A stretch of DNA of 51,355 bases from the NCBI GenBank assembly GCA_002296185.1, contig DBHM01000011.1, positions 39,207 through 90,561 on the forward strand, written 5' to 3'. Each line of letters opens with the position of its first letter. The stretch's first letter is position 1. Position numbers and translations under genes: made by a program. Source of the DNA: Alphaproteobacteria bacterium UBA828. Lineage in GTDB: Bacteria > Pseudomonadota > Alphaproteobacteria > UBA828. Below the pieces are notes generated by a model. The model was not told where the DNA came from. It worked only from the letters and a program-made list of their open reading frames with translations, and made no database searches. This document shows positions 44,017 through 51,355 of this stretch, piece by piece.

Positions 44017-44781
44017 ATGAATATTTCTAGTATACTTCCTTTATCAGCAAAGAACGTCTCACTTTCAAGAGATGGAAGATTAGTATTACGGCAAATCAAC
44101 CTAGATATTTTTCCATCAAAACGTACGATAATTCTTGGCCCTAATGGAGCTGGCAAGACTACACTTCTTCGTTTATTACATGGTCTTGTAGTTCCTGATA
44201 CAGGAGAAGTCCTCTGGCTTGGTTCTCATGCTGGGATGCAGTATAGAAGACAAGCTATGGTATTTCAAAGGCCTGTAATGCTTAGAAGATCTGTATATTC
44301 TAATGTTATGTATGGACTAAAATTTAGTGGCTTAAGGAGATCGCAGCGCGAAGCTCGAACTGCTGAGGTTCTCAGAGAAACTGGATTGGAAAGTTTAGCT
44401 AAAAGGTCTGCAAGAAAATTATCGGTAGGCGAGCAACAAAGGGTTGCTATTGCAAGGGCTTGGGCCCTGGGTCCTGAAGTCTTATTTCTTGATGAACCAA
44501 CCGCAAGCCTTGACCCTAGTGCGACAAAAGCTATAGAGCGCTTAGTAGATTTTATTAGTAATGCCGGAACAACAATTGTTTTAACTACTCAAGATTTAGC
44601 TCAGGCTCGTAGGTTGGCTGAAAGGGTAATATTTATTTATAACGGTCAAGTAGTCGAGGTTGCTGATGCTGACTCATTCTTTCTCAGTCCTCAAAGTCCG
44701 GAAGCTCGTGCATTTTTATCTGGTGAACTGCTTTGGCCGGGGGCAGCTGGCATGAAGGGCCCGAGGTTATGCGTAGGATAA
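44017..44781 (+). CDS. tupC: Tungstate-type ABC importer ATPase TupC
   Basis: 254 residues. Walker A GPNGAGKT at 41-48, signature LSVGEQQRVAIARA, Walker B VLFLDEPTASLDP. It energises import with TupB and TupA. ATG 44017, nine bases after tupB; the 3' end overlaps tupA by 13 bases. The ATPase alone would not reveal the substrate; the binding protein does. Confidence 0.88.
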   Translation: MNISSILPLSAKNVSLSRDGRLVLRQINLDIFPSKRTIILGPNGAGKTTLLRLLHGLVVPDTGEVLWLGSHAGMQYRRQAMVFQRPVMLRRSVYSNVMYGLKFSGLRRSQREARTAEVLRETGLESLAKRSARKLSVGEQQRVAIARAWALGPEVLFLDEPTASLDPSATKAIERLVDFISNAGTTIVLTTQDLAQARRLAERVIFIYNGQVVEVADADSFFLSPQSPEARAFLSGELLWPGAAGMKGPRLCVG

Positions 44782-45608
44782 CTATTCATTCTGCAATTAT
44801 ATTTTCTTTCTTTTCTATGTGCTTCTTTTTTTTTGAAAATGTTCATGCCGAAAGATACATAAGGCTTGCAACTACCACATCAACTGATAATTCAGGGCTA
44901 CTTGATTATCTTTTACCACATTTTGAGAAGTCATATGGCATTAATGTTTTAGTGGTAGCTGTTGGAACTGGGCAGGCAATTAGGATGGGTCGAGATGGGG
45001 ATGTAGATATTTTATTAGTTCATGACCGTAGTGCAGAGGAAGAGTTCATCTTAAGTGGATTTGGGATTTCAAGAGATGAAATTATGTATAACGATTTTGT
45101 TATTATAGGGCCAGGATCTGATCCAGCTAGTATAAGTGGCTTAACAAGTGTAAGAGAAGCGTTAAAGAAAATTTATGATAGAAAAGTCAGCTTTGTATCT
45201 CGTGGTGATGACAGCGGGACGCATAAGGCAGAGCGGAGGCTCTGGAGCCTAATACTTGGATATAAGCCATGGGAGAATAATGTGCGATCTTGGTATATGG
45301 AAGTTGGCTCTGGTATGGGGCAGACCTTAAATATAACAGTTGGTTTAAATGCTTACACAATTAGTGATCGTGGCACATGGATTTCATTCAATAATAAAGC
45401 TGAACATAAGGTTTTGTTTGAGGGAGATAAGCTCCTTCATAATCCTTATAGCGTTGTGCAAATCAATCCTAAGCGTCATCCTCACATTAACTCCAAAGAT
45501 TCCAAGTTATTTGCGGAGTGGTTAAGAAGTGCAGCTGCAAAAAAACTAGTACATGAATTCAGGGTAAGGGGAGAGAGACTCTTTACACCAATGAAAAAAA
45601 GTAATTAA
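44769..45608 (+). CDS. tupA: Tungstate-binding periplasmic protein TupA
   Basis: 279 residues from ATG 44769, preceded by GAGG. A signal peptide covers about residues 1-27, with cleavage after VHA. The mature start RLATTTSTDNSGLL has the TTTS motif (35-38) that marks TupA/WtpA-like tungstate receptors; SRGDDSGTHKAE is the second oxyanion loop. Tungstate is favoured over molybdate by family; specificity is not proven. A longer TTG frame at 44733 would bury the signal peptide and is rejected. Confidence 0.88.
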   Translation: MRRITIHSAIIFSFFSMCFFFFENVHAERYIRLATTTSTDNSGLLDYLLPHFEKSYGINVLVVAVGTGQAIRMGRDGDVDILLVHDRSAEEEFILSGFGISRDEIMYNDFVIIGPGSDPASISGLTSVREALKKIYDRKVSFVSRGDDSGTHKAERRLWSLILGYKPWENNVRSWYMEVGSGMGQTLNITVGLNAYTISDRGTWISFNNKAEHKVLFEGDKLLHNPYSVVQINPKRHPHINSKDSKLFAEWLRSAAAKKLVHEFRVRGERLFTPMKKSN

Positions 45609-45696
45609 CAAAGTAATTCTTATTTATGGTATTTTCATATCATTTCTTTAATTATTATTAAAAAATTTTAACGAGTGTTTATGGGGAGATAATACT

Positions 45697-45978
45697 ATGG
45701 CTTCTGCTATATCTACTGAATTAATAGATAATGAAAGAGTGCGTGTAACTGAGTGGAAATTTCGTCCGGGTGAAAGTACGGGATTTCATCGACATGAATT
45801 TGATTATGTTGTCGTTCCTATGACAACAGGGGATTTATTATTAAAAGATTCTGATGGTGATCAAGTTGTGCGGATTGAGGCTGGTGTGCCCTATTTTAAA
45901 GAGTTGGGGGTAGAGCATGACGTGATAAATCCTAGCGAGTCTGATGATGTGATCTTTGTTGAGGTAGAAATCAAGTGA
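45697..45978 (+). CDS. Small cupin protein
   Basis: 93 residues, ATG with GGGGAGATAA upstream. A single cupin barrel: PGESTGFHRHEFDYVVVP carries the metal-type HxH...E motif, and GVEHDVINPS the second histidine. No partner domain. Single cupins of this size are often metal-binding isomerases or regulators, but no function can be given. Its leader of 88 bases after tupA is AT-rich, so it may have its own promoter. Confidence 0.8.
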   Translation: MASAISTELIDNERVRVTEWKFRPGESTGFHRHEFDYVVVPMTTGDLLLKDSDGDQVVRIEAGVPYFKELGVEHDVINPSESDDVIFVEVEIK

Positions 45979-46366
45979 TTATTATAGCCCGCCTTAGTTA
46001 TACTAAATAATTAACAGCGAGATATTGTAGTTGGGGATTAAGATGTGGATAGCCTGTGAATTTAAGTTTACTTTTGATTACCTTATCCACAAAAAAATTG
46101 ATTGGTAGTTTCATTCTATATTGCATCTTAGGCTGGCAATGAAGGAAGCTTATATCTCATTAATGTGAATAGGGACTTGTCTTTAGTTTTCGTGAATTGT
46201 CTTCGATTAAGTATCCTGTATATTTGATCAGAGACTAGGGAGATAACGAAAAATAGCTAGAGGCATGTCTCTGGGAGCCCTGCTTGCAAAGCGATAATAA
46301 TTGGCGGTAGGCAGAATCGTGGCTGGCGGCAGCGCTTGAGCAAGCGAATCCGCTTGGTTGGCATAA
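45979..46366. other. Non-coding gap with DnaA-box-like sites and inverted repeats
   Basis: No convincing gene. The left part (45979-46230) is AT-rich and holds three DnaA-box-like 9-mers. The right part (46230-46366) is richer in G+C and has repeats: CAGAGAC with GTCTCTG, and overlapping hairpins built from CGCTT/AAGCG around 46334-46356. It could hold a structured RNA or a replication element. No known RNA family was recognised. Confidence 0.5.
46044..46172. promoter_or_regulatory. Cluster of DnaA-box-like sequences
   Basis: TTATCCACA at 46083-46091 is a perfect consensus box (plus strand). CTATCCACA (minus strand, 46044-46052) and CTATTCACA (minus strand, 46164-46172) each differ from the consensus only in the first base. 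Spacing is irregular. The cluster might be an origin, a DnaA-titrating site or a regulated promoter; function is inferred. Confidence 0.35.
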
Positions 46367-46552
46367 TTAGCTATCGTATGATTCTAGTATGCCAATTGCC
46401 AAGGCATAGGTGAGAACGGCAGAGCTTTCCGAAGCCATTTGAGCTGTGAAGTAATGCCGCCACCACGATACTCTCATAAAATTATCACAAAAATTTGCGA
46501 ATCGGTTAGCATCGATAATCTTATAAATTTGTGAGTCGAAATCATTTTGCAT
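46367..46552 (-). CDS. Possible 61-residue protein, no family recognised
   Basis: A frame from ATG 46552 to TAA 46367, divergent from the reductase gene. It reads MQNDFDSQIYKII at the start, has a central MRVSWWRHYFTAQ segment, and ends LAIGILESYDS. Composition is protein-like and codons such as GCC, GGC and CGG are more common than in neighbours, suggesting either transfer or a non-coding origin. No Shine-Dalgarno sequence. It may be a remnant or chance. Confidence 0.3.
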   Translation of the reverse strand: MQNDFDSQIYKIIDANRFANFCDNFMRVSWWRHYFTAQMASESSAVLTYALAIGILESYDS

Positions 46553-46576
46553 ATCACTTTATGGGAGGTCTAATCT

Positions 46577-47578
46577 ATGACGCTGAATAAAACATATAGA
46601 GCGTTTGTTGTTGATAGGGATGGTGAGAAGCTTATTTCTGGCATCCAGGAACTCGATATATCTGCATTGCCTGATGCTGACGTGAAAGTCAGGGTTCAGT
46701 GGTCAAGTCTTAACTATAAAGATGGGCTAGCGATAACTGGAGCGGCCCCTATTATACGCAAAACGCCGATGACGGCGGGAATAGACTTTTCAGGAATCGT
46801 TGAAGAATCGGCTATTGAAGACTTTGTTCCTGGAGATGAGGTTGTGTTAACGGGTTGGGGTGTTGGTGAAACGCATCCTGGAGGGTTTGCGCAGCTAGCA
46901 AGTGTTCAAGGAGACTGGTTGGAGAAGTTACCTGATGGCCTTGACCCAAAAAATGCTATGGCAATAGGCACTGCAGGTTTAACATCTATGTTATGTGTTA
47001 TGGGGCTTGAGAATAATGGTCTGAAGCCATCATCAGGGCCTGTAATTGTGACTGGCGCTGCTGGGGGTGTTGGAAGTTTGGCGGTCGCTATTTTATCAGA
47101 TCTTGGTTATGAAGTAAGTGCGCTCACGGGTCGTAAGGATTACTCAGAATTTCTAACTAATCTGGGCGCAAAAGAAATTATAGGTCGCAATGAATTTAGT
47201 GAAGAGGTATCTAAACCATTGTTATCCGAAAGGTGGGCAGGAGCAGTAGATGTAGTTGGTGGAAAAATTTTAGCAAAAATAATTTCCCAGATGAAATACG
47301 GTGCCCCTTTAGCAGCATGTGGTTTAGCTGGGGGATCTGAACTAAATACAACTGTCTTACCTTTTATTCTCCGTGGAGTTAAACTGATAGGTATTGATTC
47401 AGTTATGTGCCCAAAGCCCCTGCGTGTAAGTGCATGGAATAGAATTGCTAAACAAATTTCTAAGGAAAAATTATCTTCTATAACAAATATTCACTCGATG
47501 AGTGATTTAGATGGTCTTGGCAAAGATATACTTAGGGGTGCAATAAGAGGTAGAATTGTAATTGATGTCAATAAGTAG
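46577..47578 (+). CDS. acuI: Acrylyl-CoA reductase-type oxidoreductase (AcuI/YhdH)
   Basis: 333-residue zinc-free MDR oxidoreductase with GGGAGGT eight bases before the ATG. SSLNYKDG at 43-50 is the family signature, VTGAAGGVGS (about 153-162) the NADPH loop, and DFSGIVEES the zinc-free replacement of the GHE region. AcuI reduces acryloyl-CoA to propionyl-CoA and gives acrylate resistance in marine bacteria that handle DMSP. No other DMSP gene is seen, so the role is by family. Confidence 0.88.
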   Translation: MTLNKTYRAFVVDRDGEKLISGIQELDISALPDADVKVRVQWSSLNYKDGLAITGAAPIIRKTPMTAGIDFSGIVEESAIEDFVPGDEVVLTGWGVGETHPGGFAQLASVQGDWLEKLPDGLDPKNAMAIGTAGLTSMLCVMGLENNGLKPSSGPVIVTGAAGGVGSLAVAILSDLGYEVSALTGRKDYSEFLTNLGAKEIIGRNEFSEEVSKPLLSERWAGAVDVVGGKILAKIISQMKYGAPLAACGLAGGSELNTTVLPFILRGVKLIGIDSVMCPKPLRVSAWNRIAKQISKEKLSSITNIHSMSDLDGLGKDILRGAIRGRIVIDVNK

Positions 47579-47632
47579 TCTGTTTTTATAATGCTTCGAT
47601 CATACCTGTTGGAAGACAAGTCCAGATTGAAG

Positions 47633-48106
47633 TTATTTGCCGAATTTAATTTTTAGCAGCTCATAAGCGTGGACGCCATTTGGTGTTGTGATCTCGACAG
47701 AATCACCGACCTCCTTACCAATTAGTGCTCTTGCGAGTGGCGATGCTATAGAAAGTTTTCCGTCTTTGACTTCTGCTTCATCTGCTCCAACAATTTGGTA
47801 AGTACTTTTCTTTTCTGTATCCTCATCAATAAGATCCACTGTTGCCCCAAATTGAACCCGTGAACCTGTTAGTGTAGAAATGTCTATAATCTCTGCCCTG
47901 GCAATTTTTGCCTCAAGCTCTCCGACTCTAGCTTCAATGAGTCCTTGGCGTTCTTTTGCTGCGTGATACTCGGCGTTTTCTGAAATATCACCATGTTCTC
48001 TCGCTGTGGCAATCTCTTGAATTACCCTAGGCCTCTCCTCCTTTAGGCGGATGAGTTCTTCTTTGAGTCTTGAGTGACCCTCTGGCGTCATTGGAAATCG
48101 TTCCAT
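47633..48106 (-). CDS. greA: Transcription elongation factor GreA
   Basis: 157 residues that rescue backtracked RNA polymerase by stimulating RNA cleavage. The N-terminal coiled coil includes ATAREHGDISENAEYHAAKE, whose acidic tip residues D and E reach the polymerase active site. The C-terminal FKBP-like domain contains SPLARALIGKEVGD. ATG with GGAAAAG upstream. It follows carB by 78 bases on the same strand. Confidence 0.96.
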   Translation of the reverse strand: MERFPMTPEGHSRLKEELIRLKEERPRVIQEIATAREHGDISENAEYHAAKERQGLIEARVGELEAKIARAEIIDISTLTGSRVQFGATVDLIDEDTEKKSTYQIVGADEAEVKDGKLSIASPLARALIGKEVGDSVEITTPNGVHAYELLKIKFGK

Positions 48107-48184
48107 GTTTACTTTTCCAAAGTATGCATTGTTTATTTTTTAAGTATCTAGGATAGGGCTGCTTTGAGTTAGTTTCAATGAATT

Positions 48185-51100
48185 TTAATAAGACTGCAAT
48201 GGTCTAACGCCTAAATCGCCCTTATTTAAAGCAGTTAAAGCCTCACCCATTGCTTTGGAGGCTGCAAGAGTAGTGAAATAGGGCAGTTTATATTCCAGAG
48301 CTGTTCTGCGCAGAGTATAGCTATCCTCAATAGCTTGAGAGCCTTCGACGGTATTGACGACTAATTGAATATCACCATTTTTTATGGCGTCAACGCAATG
48401 TGGTCTTCCCTCATAGACCTTATTCACTGATTCAACATTTAAACCAGCAGACGCAAGGGCATTTGCCGTTCCGTTAGTAGCCATAATCTTAAATCCTATG
48501 TCAGATAATTGCCTAGCAATGGGAATAATATTAGTTTTGTCAGAATCTTTTACAGATATAAATGCCTTTCCCTCGGCGGGCAAAGCCATTCCTGCTCCTA
48601 ACTGAGCTTTTGCGAATGCAAGTCCAAAATCGCGATCGATTCCCATTACCTCTCCTGTTGATCTCATTTCTGGGCCTAGCAGAAGGTCAATTCCAGGAAA
48701 TCTAGCGAAGGGAAAAACTGCTTCTTTTACAGCAATATGTTCGGTTGGTTGCGATGCAAGGGTGAATTCTGATAATTTTTTTCCTGCCATAATAAGAGAG
48801 GCAACTCGAGCTATTGGCATCCCTATCGATTTCGCTACAAATGGAACTGTTCGACTAGCGCGCGGGTTAACTTCGATAATAAAGACAGATCTATCCTTCA
48901 CTGCATATTGAACGTTCATTAAGCCTTTAACATTTAATGCCTTAGCTAATTTTTCAGTTTGTCTGCATATTTCAGAAATTATTTTTTTATCCAATGAAAA
49001 GGGGGGAAGAGAACACGCGCTATCTCCGGAGTGAATCCCAGCTTCCTCAATATGCTCCATAACTCCCGCAACATAAACAGTATCGCCGTCCGATAATGCA
49101 TCGACATCAACCTCTATTGCATCTTGAAGAAAACTATCAATTAGTACGGGACTATCCCCTGAAACCTTGACAGCTTCATTCATATAGCGATCAAGGTTTT
49201 CTTCGTCGTAAATTATCTCCATTGCACGTCCCCCAAGTACGTATGAGGGTCTCACTACTACTGGATAGCCAATTTTTTTTGCAATCTTTGTTGCCTCTTT
49301 TGTAGAAGTGCAGGTTGCATTGTCTGGTTGTTTAAGATTCAAGGTTTGCAGAAGTGTTCTAAAGCGGTCTCGATCTTCAGCAAGGTCAATAGCGTCGGGA
49401 TTAGTACCAAGTATAGGGATACCAGAATTAGCAATACTATTTGCTAATTTAAGGGGTGTTTGCCCTCCAAATTGGACATTTACTCCAATTACATTACCAT
49501 TTTGACTCTCTTTTCGAACAATCTCCAAAACTGTTTCAATAGTAAGCGGTTCAAAATAGAGACGATCAGAGGTATCATAGTCAGTTGATACAGTTTCAGG
49601 ATTACAGTTTATCATAATTGTTTCAAACCCTGCTTCACTCAATGCAAAAGCTGCATGTACGCAGCAATAATCAAATTCGATTCCTTGCCCAATTCTATTT
49701 GGCCCACCGCCAAGAATGATAATTTTATCTTTATCTGTAGGCTCAGACTCACATTGTGGTTTTTCTTCCAAAGTTCCTGTCTCGTAGCAGGAGTACATAT
49801 AGGGTGTGCCGGAAGCAAATTCTGCTGCACAAGTATCTATACGTTTAAAGACGGGAAATACATCGTGTTTTATTCTGTGATTAACTACTTCAGAAACGGA
49901 CGTGCCAGTGAGGTATGCAATCCTGTCATCACCAAAACCCAGACTTTTAATTTGACTGAAATCAGCCTCATTTTGAGGCATTCCATAAGTTCTAAGTGAT
50001 TCTTCTATTTCAACAAGTTCTTTAATTTTTTCTAGGAACCATTTGTCATAATGACATGCGGCATGAATTTTTTCTATAGAGATTCCGGCACGAAAAGCTT
50101 CGGCTACAATCAAAACTCGGTCAGGTCTCGGTTGACCTAGAGCAGCAATTATTGCTTGTTTGTCTTTTCCTTCTGTCCAGCCTGTTATTTCTACCTCATC
50201 TAAGCCTGTTAGCCCTGTTTCCATTGAACGCAAGGCTTTCTGAAGAGACTCCTGAAAATTACGGCCAATTGCCATAGCTTCTCCCACAGACTTCATTGAT
50301 GTAGTAAGTAAAGGCTGAGTATCGGGGAATTTTTCAAATGTAAATCTTGGTACCTTTGTGACAACATAATCAATTGTAGGTTCAAAGGATGCGGGTGTTG
50401 ATCCTGTTATATCATTTTGTATTTCATCTAAAGTATAGCCAATCGCAAGTTTTGCCGCCACTTTTGCTATAGGAAATCCTGTGGCTTTGGAAGCCAGCGC
50501 AGATGAACGAGAAACTCTTGGATTCATTTCAATAATTACTAATCGACCATTTTCTGGATTTATTGCGAACTGAACATTCGATCCGCCAGTTTCAACTCCA
50601 ACCTTACGTAAAACATTTATAGATGCATTTCGGAGTCTCTGGTATTCTTTGTCAGTGAGTGTGAGGGCTGGGGCCATAGTTATTGAATCGCCTGTATGTA
50701 TTCCCATTGGATCTAGGTTCTCTATTGAGCAAATAATTATGCAGTTATCCGCTTTGTCCCGCACCACCTCCATTTCATATTCTTTCCAACCAAGAACAGA
50801 TTCTTCAACCAGCACCTCATTTGCGGGTGATGCATCTATACCTCCGGTAACAATCGACTCAAATTCCTCACGATTATAAGCAATACCTCCGCCAGTACCA
50901 CCAAGTGTAAATGATGGCCGAATAATTGCTGGTAATCCTATTTTTTCTATTGCCATCCACCCTTCGTCCATTGATCTCACAATCTGACTTTTTGGTGAAT
51001 CGAGTCCAATTTCATCCATGGCCTCCCTAAATAGCTGTCTATCTTCTGCAACCTTTATCGCTTTGGGTGAAGCTCCGATTAGGGCGACATTGTTCTCTTC

Positions 51101-51355
51101 AAGAACTCCAGAATCTGCTAGTGATAAAGCTGTATTCAGTGCTGTTTGACCGCCCATAGTTGGCAAGAGAGCATTTGGTTTTTCAACTTCAATAATCTTC
51201 TTAACTACTTCAGGGGTTATCGGCTCAATATATGTTGCATCTGCAAATTCTGGGTCAGTCATTATTGTGGCTGGGTTGGAATTAACAAGTATCACTCTAT
51301 AGCCCTCATCGCGCAGTGCCTTACAAGCTTGGGTTCCTGAATAATCAAATTCACA
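48185..51355 (-). CDS. carB: Carbamoyl phosphate synthase large subunit, 5' end cut by window edge
   Basis: Makes carbamoyl phosphate from bicarbonate, ATP and ammonia for arginine and pyrimidines. 1056 residues are seen; the frame is open to base 51355, where it reads CEFDYSGTQACKALRDEGYR, so the true start is outside (about 25-30 residues missing). Two ATP-grasp halves are visible: NSNPATIMTD starts the first, and NRIGQGIEFDYCCVHAAFAL the second. The C-terminal allosteric MGS-like domain ends near the stop. ATG 51295 is internal and is not the start. Confidence 0.97.
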   Translation of the reverse strand, partial: CEFDYSGTQACKALRDEGYRVILVNSNPATIMTDPEFADATYIEPITPEVVKKIIEVEKPNALLPTMGGQTALNTALSLADSGVLEENNVALIGASPKAIKVAEDRQLFREAMDEIGLDSPKSQIVRSMDEGWMAIEKIGLPAIIRPSFTLGGTGGGIAYNREEFESIVTGGIDASPANEVLVEESVLGWKEYEMEVVRDKADNCIIICSIENLDPMGIHTGDSITMAPALTLTDKEYQRLRNASINVLRKVGVETGGSNVQFAINPENGRLVIIEMNPRVSRSSALASKATGFPIAKVAAKLAIGYTLDEIQNDITGSTPASFEPTIDYVVTKVPRFTFEKFPDTQPLLTTSMKSVGEAMAIGRNFQESLQKALRSMETGLTGLDEVEITGWTEGKDKQAIIAALGQPRPDRVLIVAEAFRAGISIEKIHAACHYDKWFLEKIKELVEIEESLRTYGMPQNEADFSQIKSLGFGDDRIAYLTGTSVSEVVNHRIKHDVFPVFKRIDTCAAEFASGTPYMYSCYETGTLEEKPQCESEPTDKDKIIILGGGPNRIGQGIEFDYCCVHAAFALSEAGFETIMINCNPETVSTDYDTSDRLYFEPLTIETVLEIVRKESQNGNVIGVNVQFGGQTPLKLANSIANSGIPILGTNPDAIDLAEDRDRFRTLLQTLNLKQPDNATCTSTKEATKIAKKIGYPVVVRPSYVLGGRAMEIIYDEENLDRYMNEAVKVSGDSPVLIDSFLQDAIEVDVDALSDGDTVYVAGVMEHIEEAGIHSGDSACSLPPFSLDKKIISEICRQTEKLAKALNVKGLMNVQYAVKDRSVFIIEVNPRASRTVPFVAKSIGMPIARVASLIMAGKKLSEFTLASQPTEHIAVKEAVFPFARFPGIDLLLGPEMRSTGEVMGIDRDFGLAFAKAQLGAGMALPAEGKAFISVKDSDKTNIIPIARQLSDIGFKIMATNGTANALASAGLNVESVNKVYEGRPHCVDAIKNGDIQLVVNTVEGSQAIEDSYTLRRTALEYKLPYFTTLAASKAMGEALTALNKGDLGVRPLQSY

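Noticed and set aside
44733..44768. Longer start for tupA at TTG 44733
   Set aside because: It would place about 12 polar residues before a clear signal peptide; ATG 44769 has a ribosome site and fits the family.
49655..49999. Open frame antisense to carB
   Set aside because: The minus-strand frame is clearly carB with conserved motifs; the plus-strand frame is a shadow with no family match.
1..51355. Mobile elements, prophage, CRISPR arrays or rRNA genes
   Set aside because: I saw no transposase, integrase, phage structural gene, regularly spaced repeats or rRNA sequence anywhere in the window.

Overview
The window is a stretch of AT-rich chromosome from an alphaproteobacterium, probably a streamlined planktonic (marine) lineage of the Rhodospirillales type. 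Supporting signs are the ffh-rpsP and dapF-mtaB-ftsY pairings, the rpmH-rnpA-yidD-yidC-engB-argB-dapD-dapE gene chain, a SAM-II riboswitch ahead of metZ (a class typical of this group), tRNAs with encoded CCA, and tight spacing with many overlapping start and stop codons. I see no prophage, transposase, CRISPR array or rRNA. The genus cannot be named from sequence alone.

Layout. 1-5067: rpsP (cut by the edge) and ffh on the minus strand; dapF-mtaB-ftsY on the plus strand, so both SRP GTPases sit here. 5112-11451: a Nudix hydrolase and a complete yejABEF peptide/oligopeptide importer. 11471-18917: one long minus-strand block running rpmH, rnpA, yidD, yidC, engB, argB, a HAD nucleotidase, dapD, dapE, with a strong rpmH promoter at 18996-19024. 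19198-20860: a lipoprotein of unknown role and two tandem tRNA-Arg genes. 20940-26069: a minus-strand accessory cluster (ArsC/Spx-like protein, deacetylase, zinc alcohol dehydrogenase, AhpD-like protein, cyclase-type hydrolase, D-arginine-dehydrogenase-like flavoenzyme, small alpha-beta barrel protein). 26338-30871: an orphan ABC-2 permease, argD, argF, hslO and a lipoprotein. 30879-36633: argE and an RND efflux pair. 36593-40649: trkH, folE, apaG and metZ under a SAM-II riboswitch followed by a terminator. 40709-41897: a radical SAM enzyme of unknown role and tRNA-Gly. 41950-45978: an MFS transporter, the tungstate-type importer tupBCA and a cupin. 45979-46576: a gap of about 600 bases with DnaA-box-like sites and repeats. 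46577-51355: an AcuI/YhdH reductase, greA and carB (cut by the edge).

How the genes work together. Arginine (argB, argD, argF, argE, carB) and lysine/diaminopimelate (dapF, dapD, dapE) synthesis dominate, next to the machinery for membrane protein biogenesis (ffh, ftsY, yidC, yidD). The most interesting items are the SAM-II element with an apparent transcription attenuator, the unexplained 20940-25701 catabolic-looking cluster, the gap at 45979-46576, the radical SAM gene with six C-terminal cysteines, the very long basic tail of YidC, and an unusual acceptor stem in tRNA-Gly.
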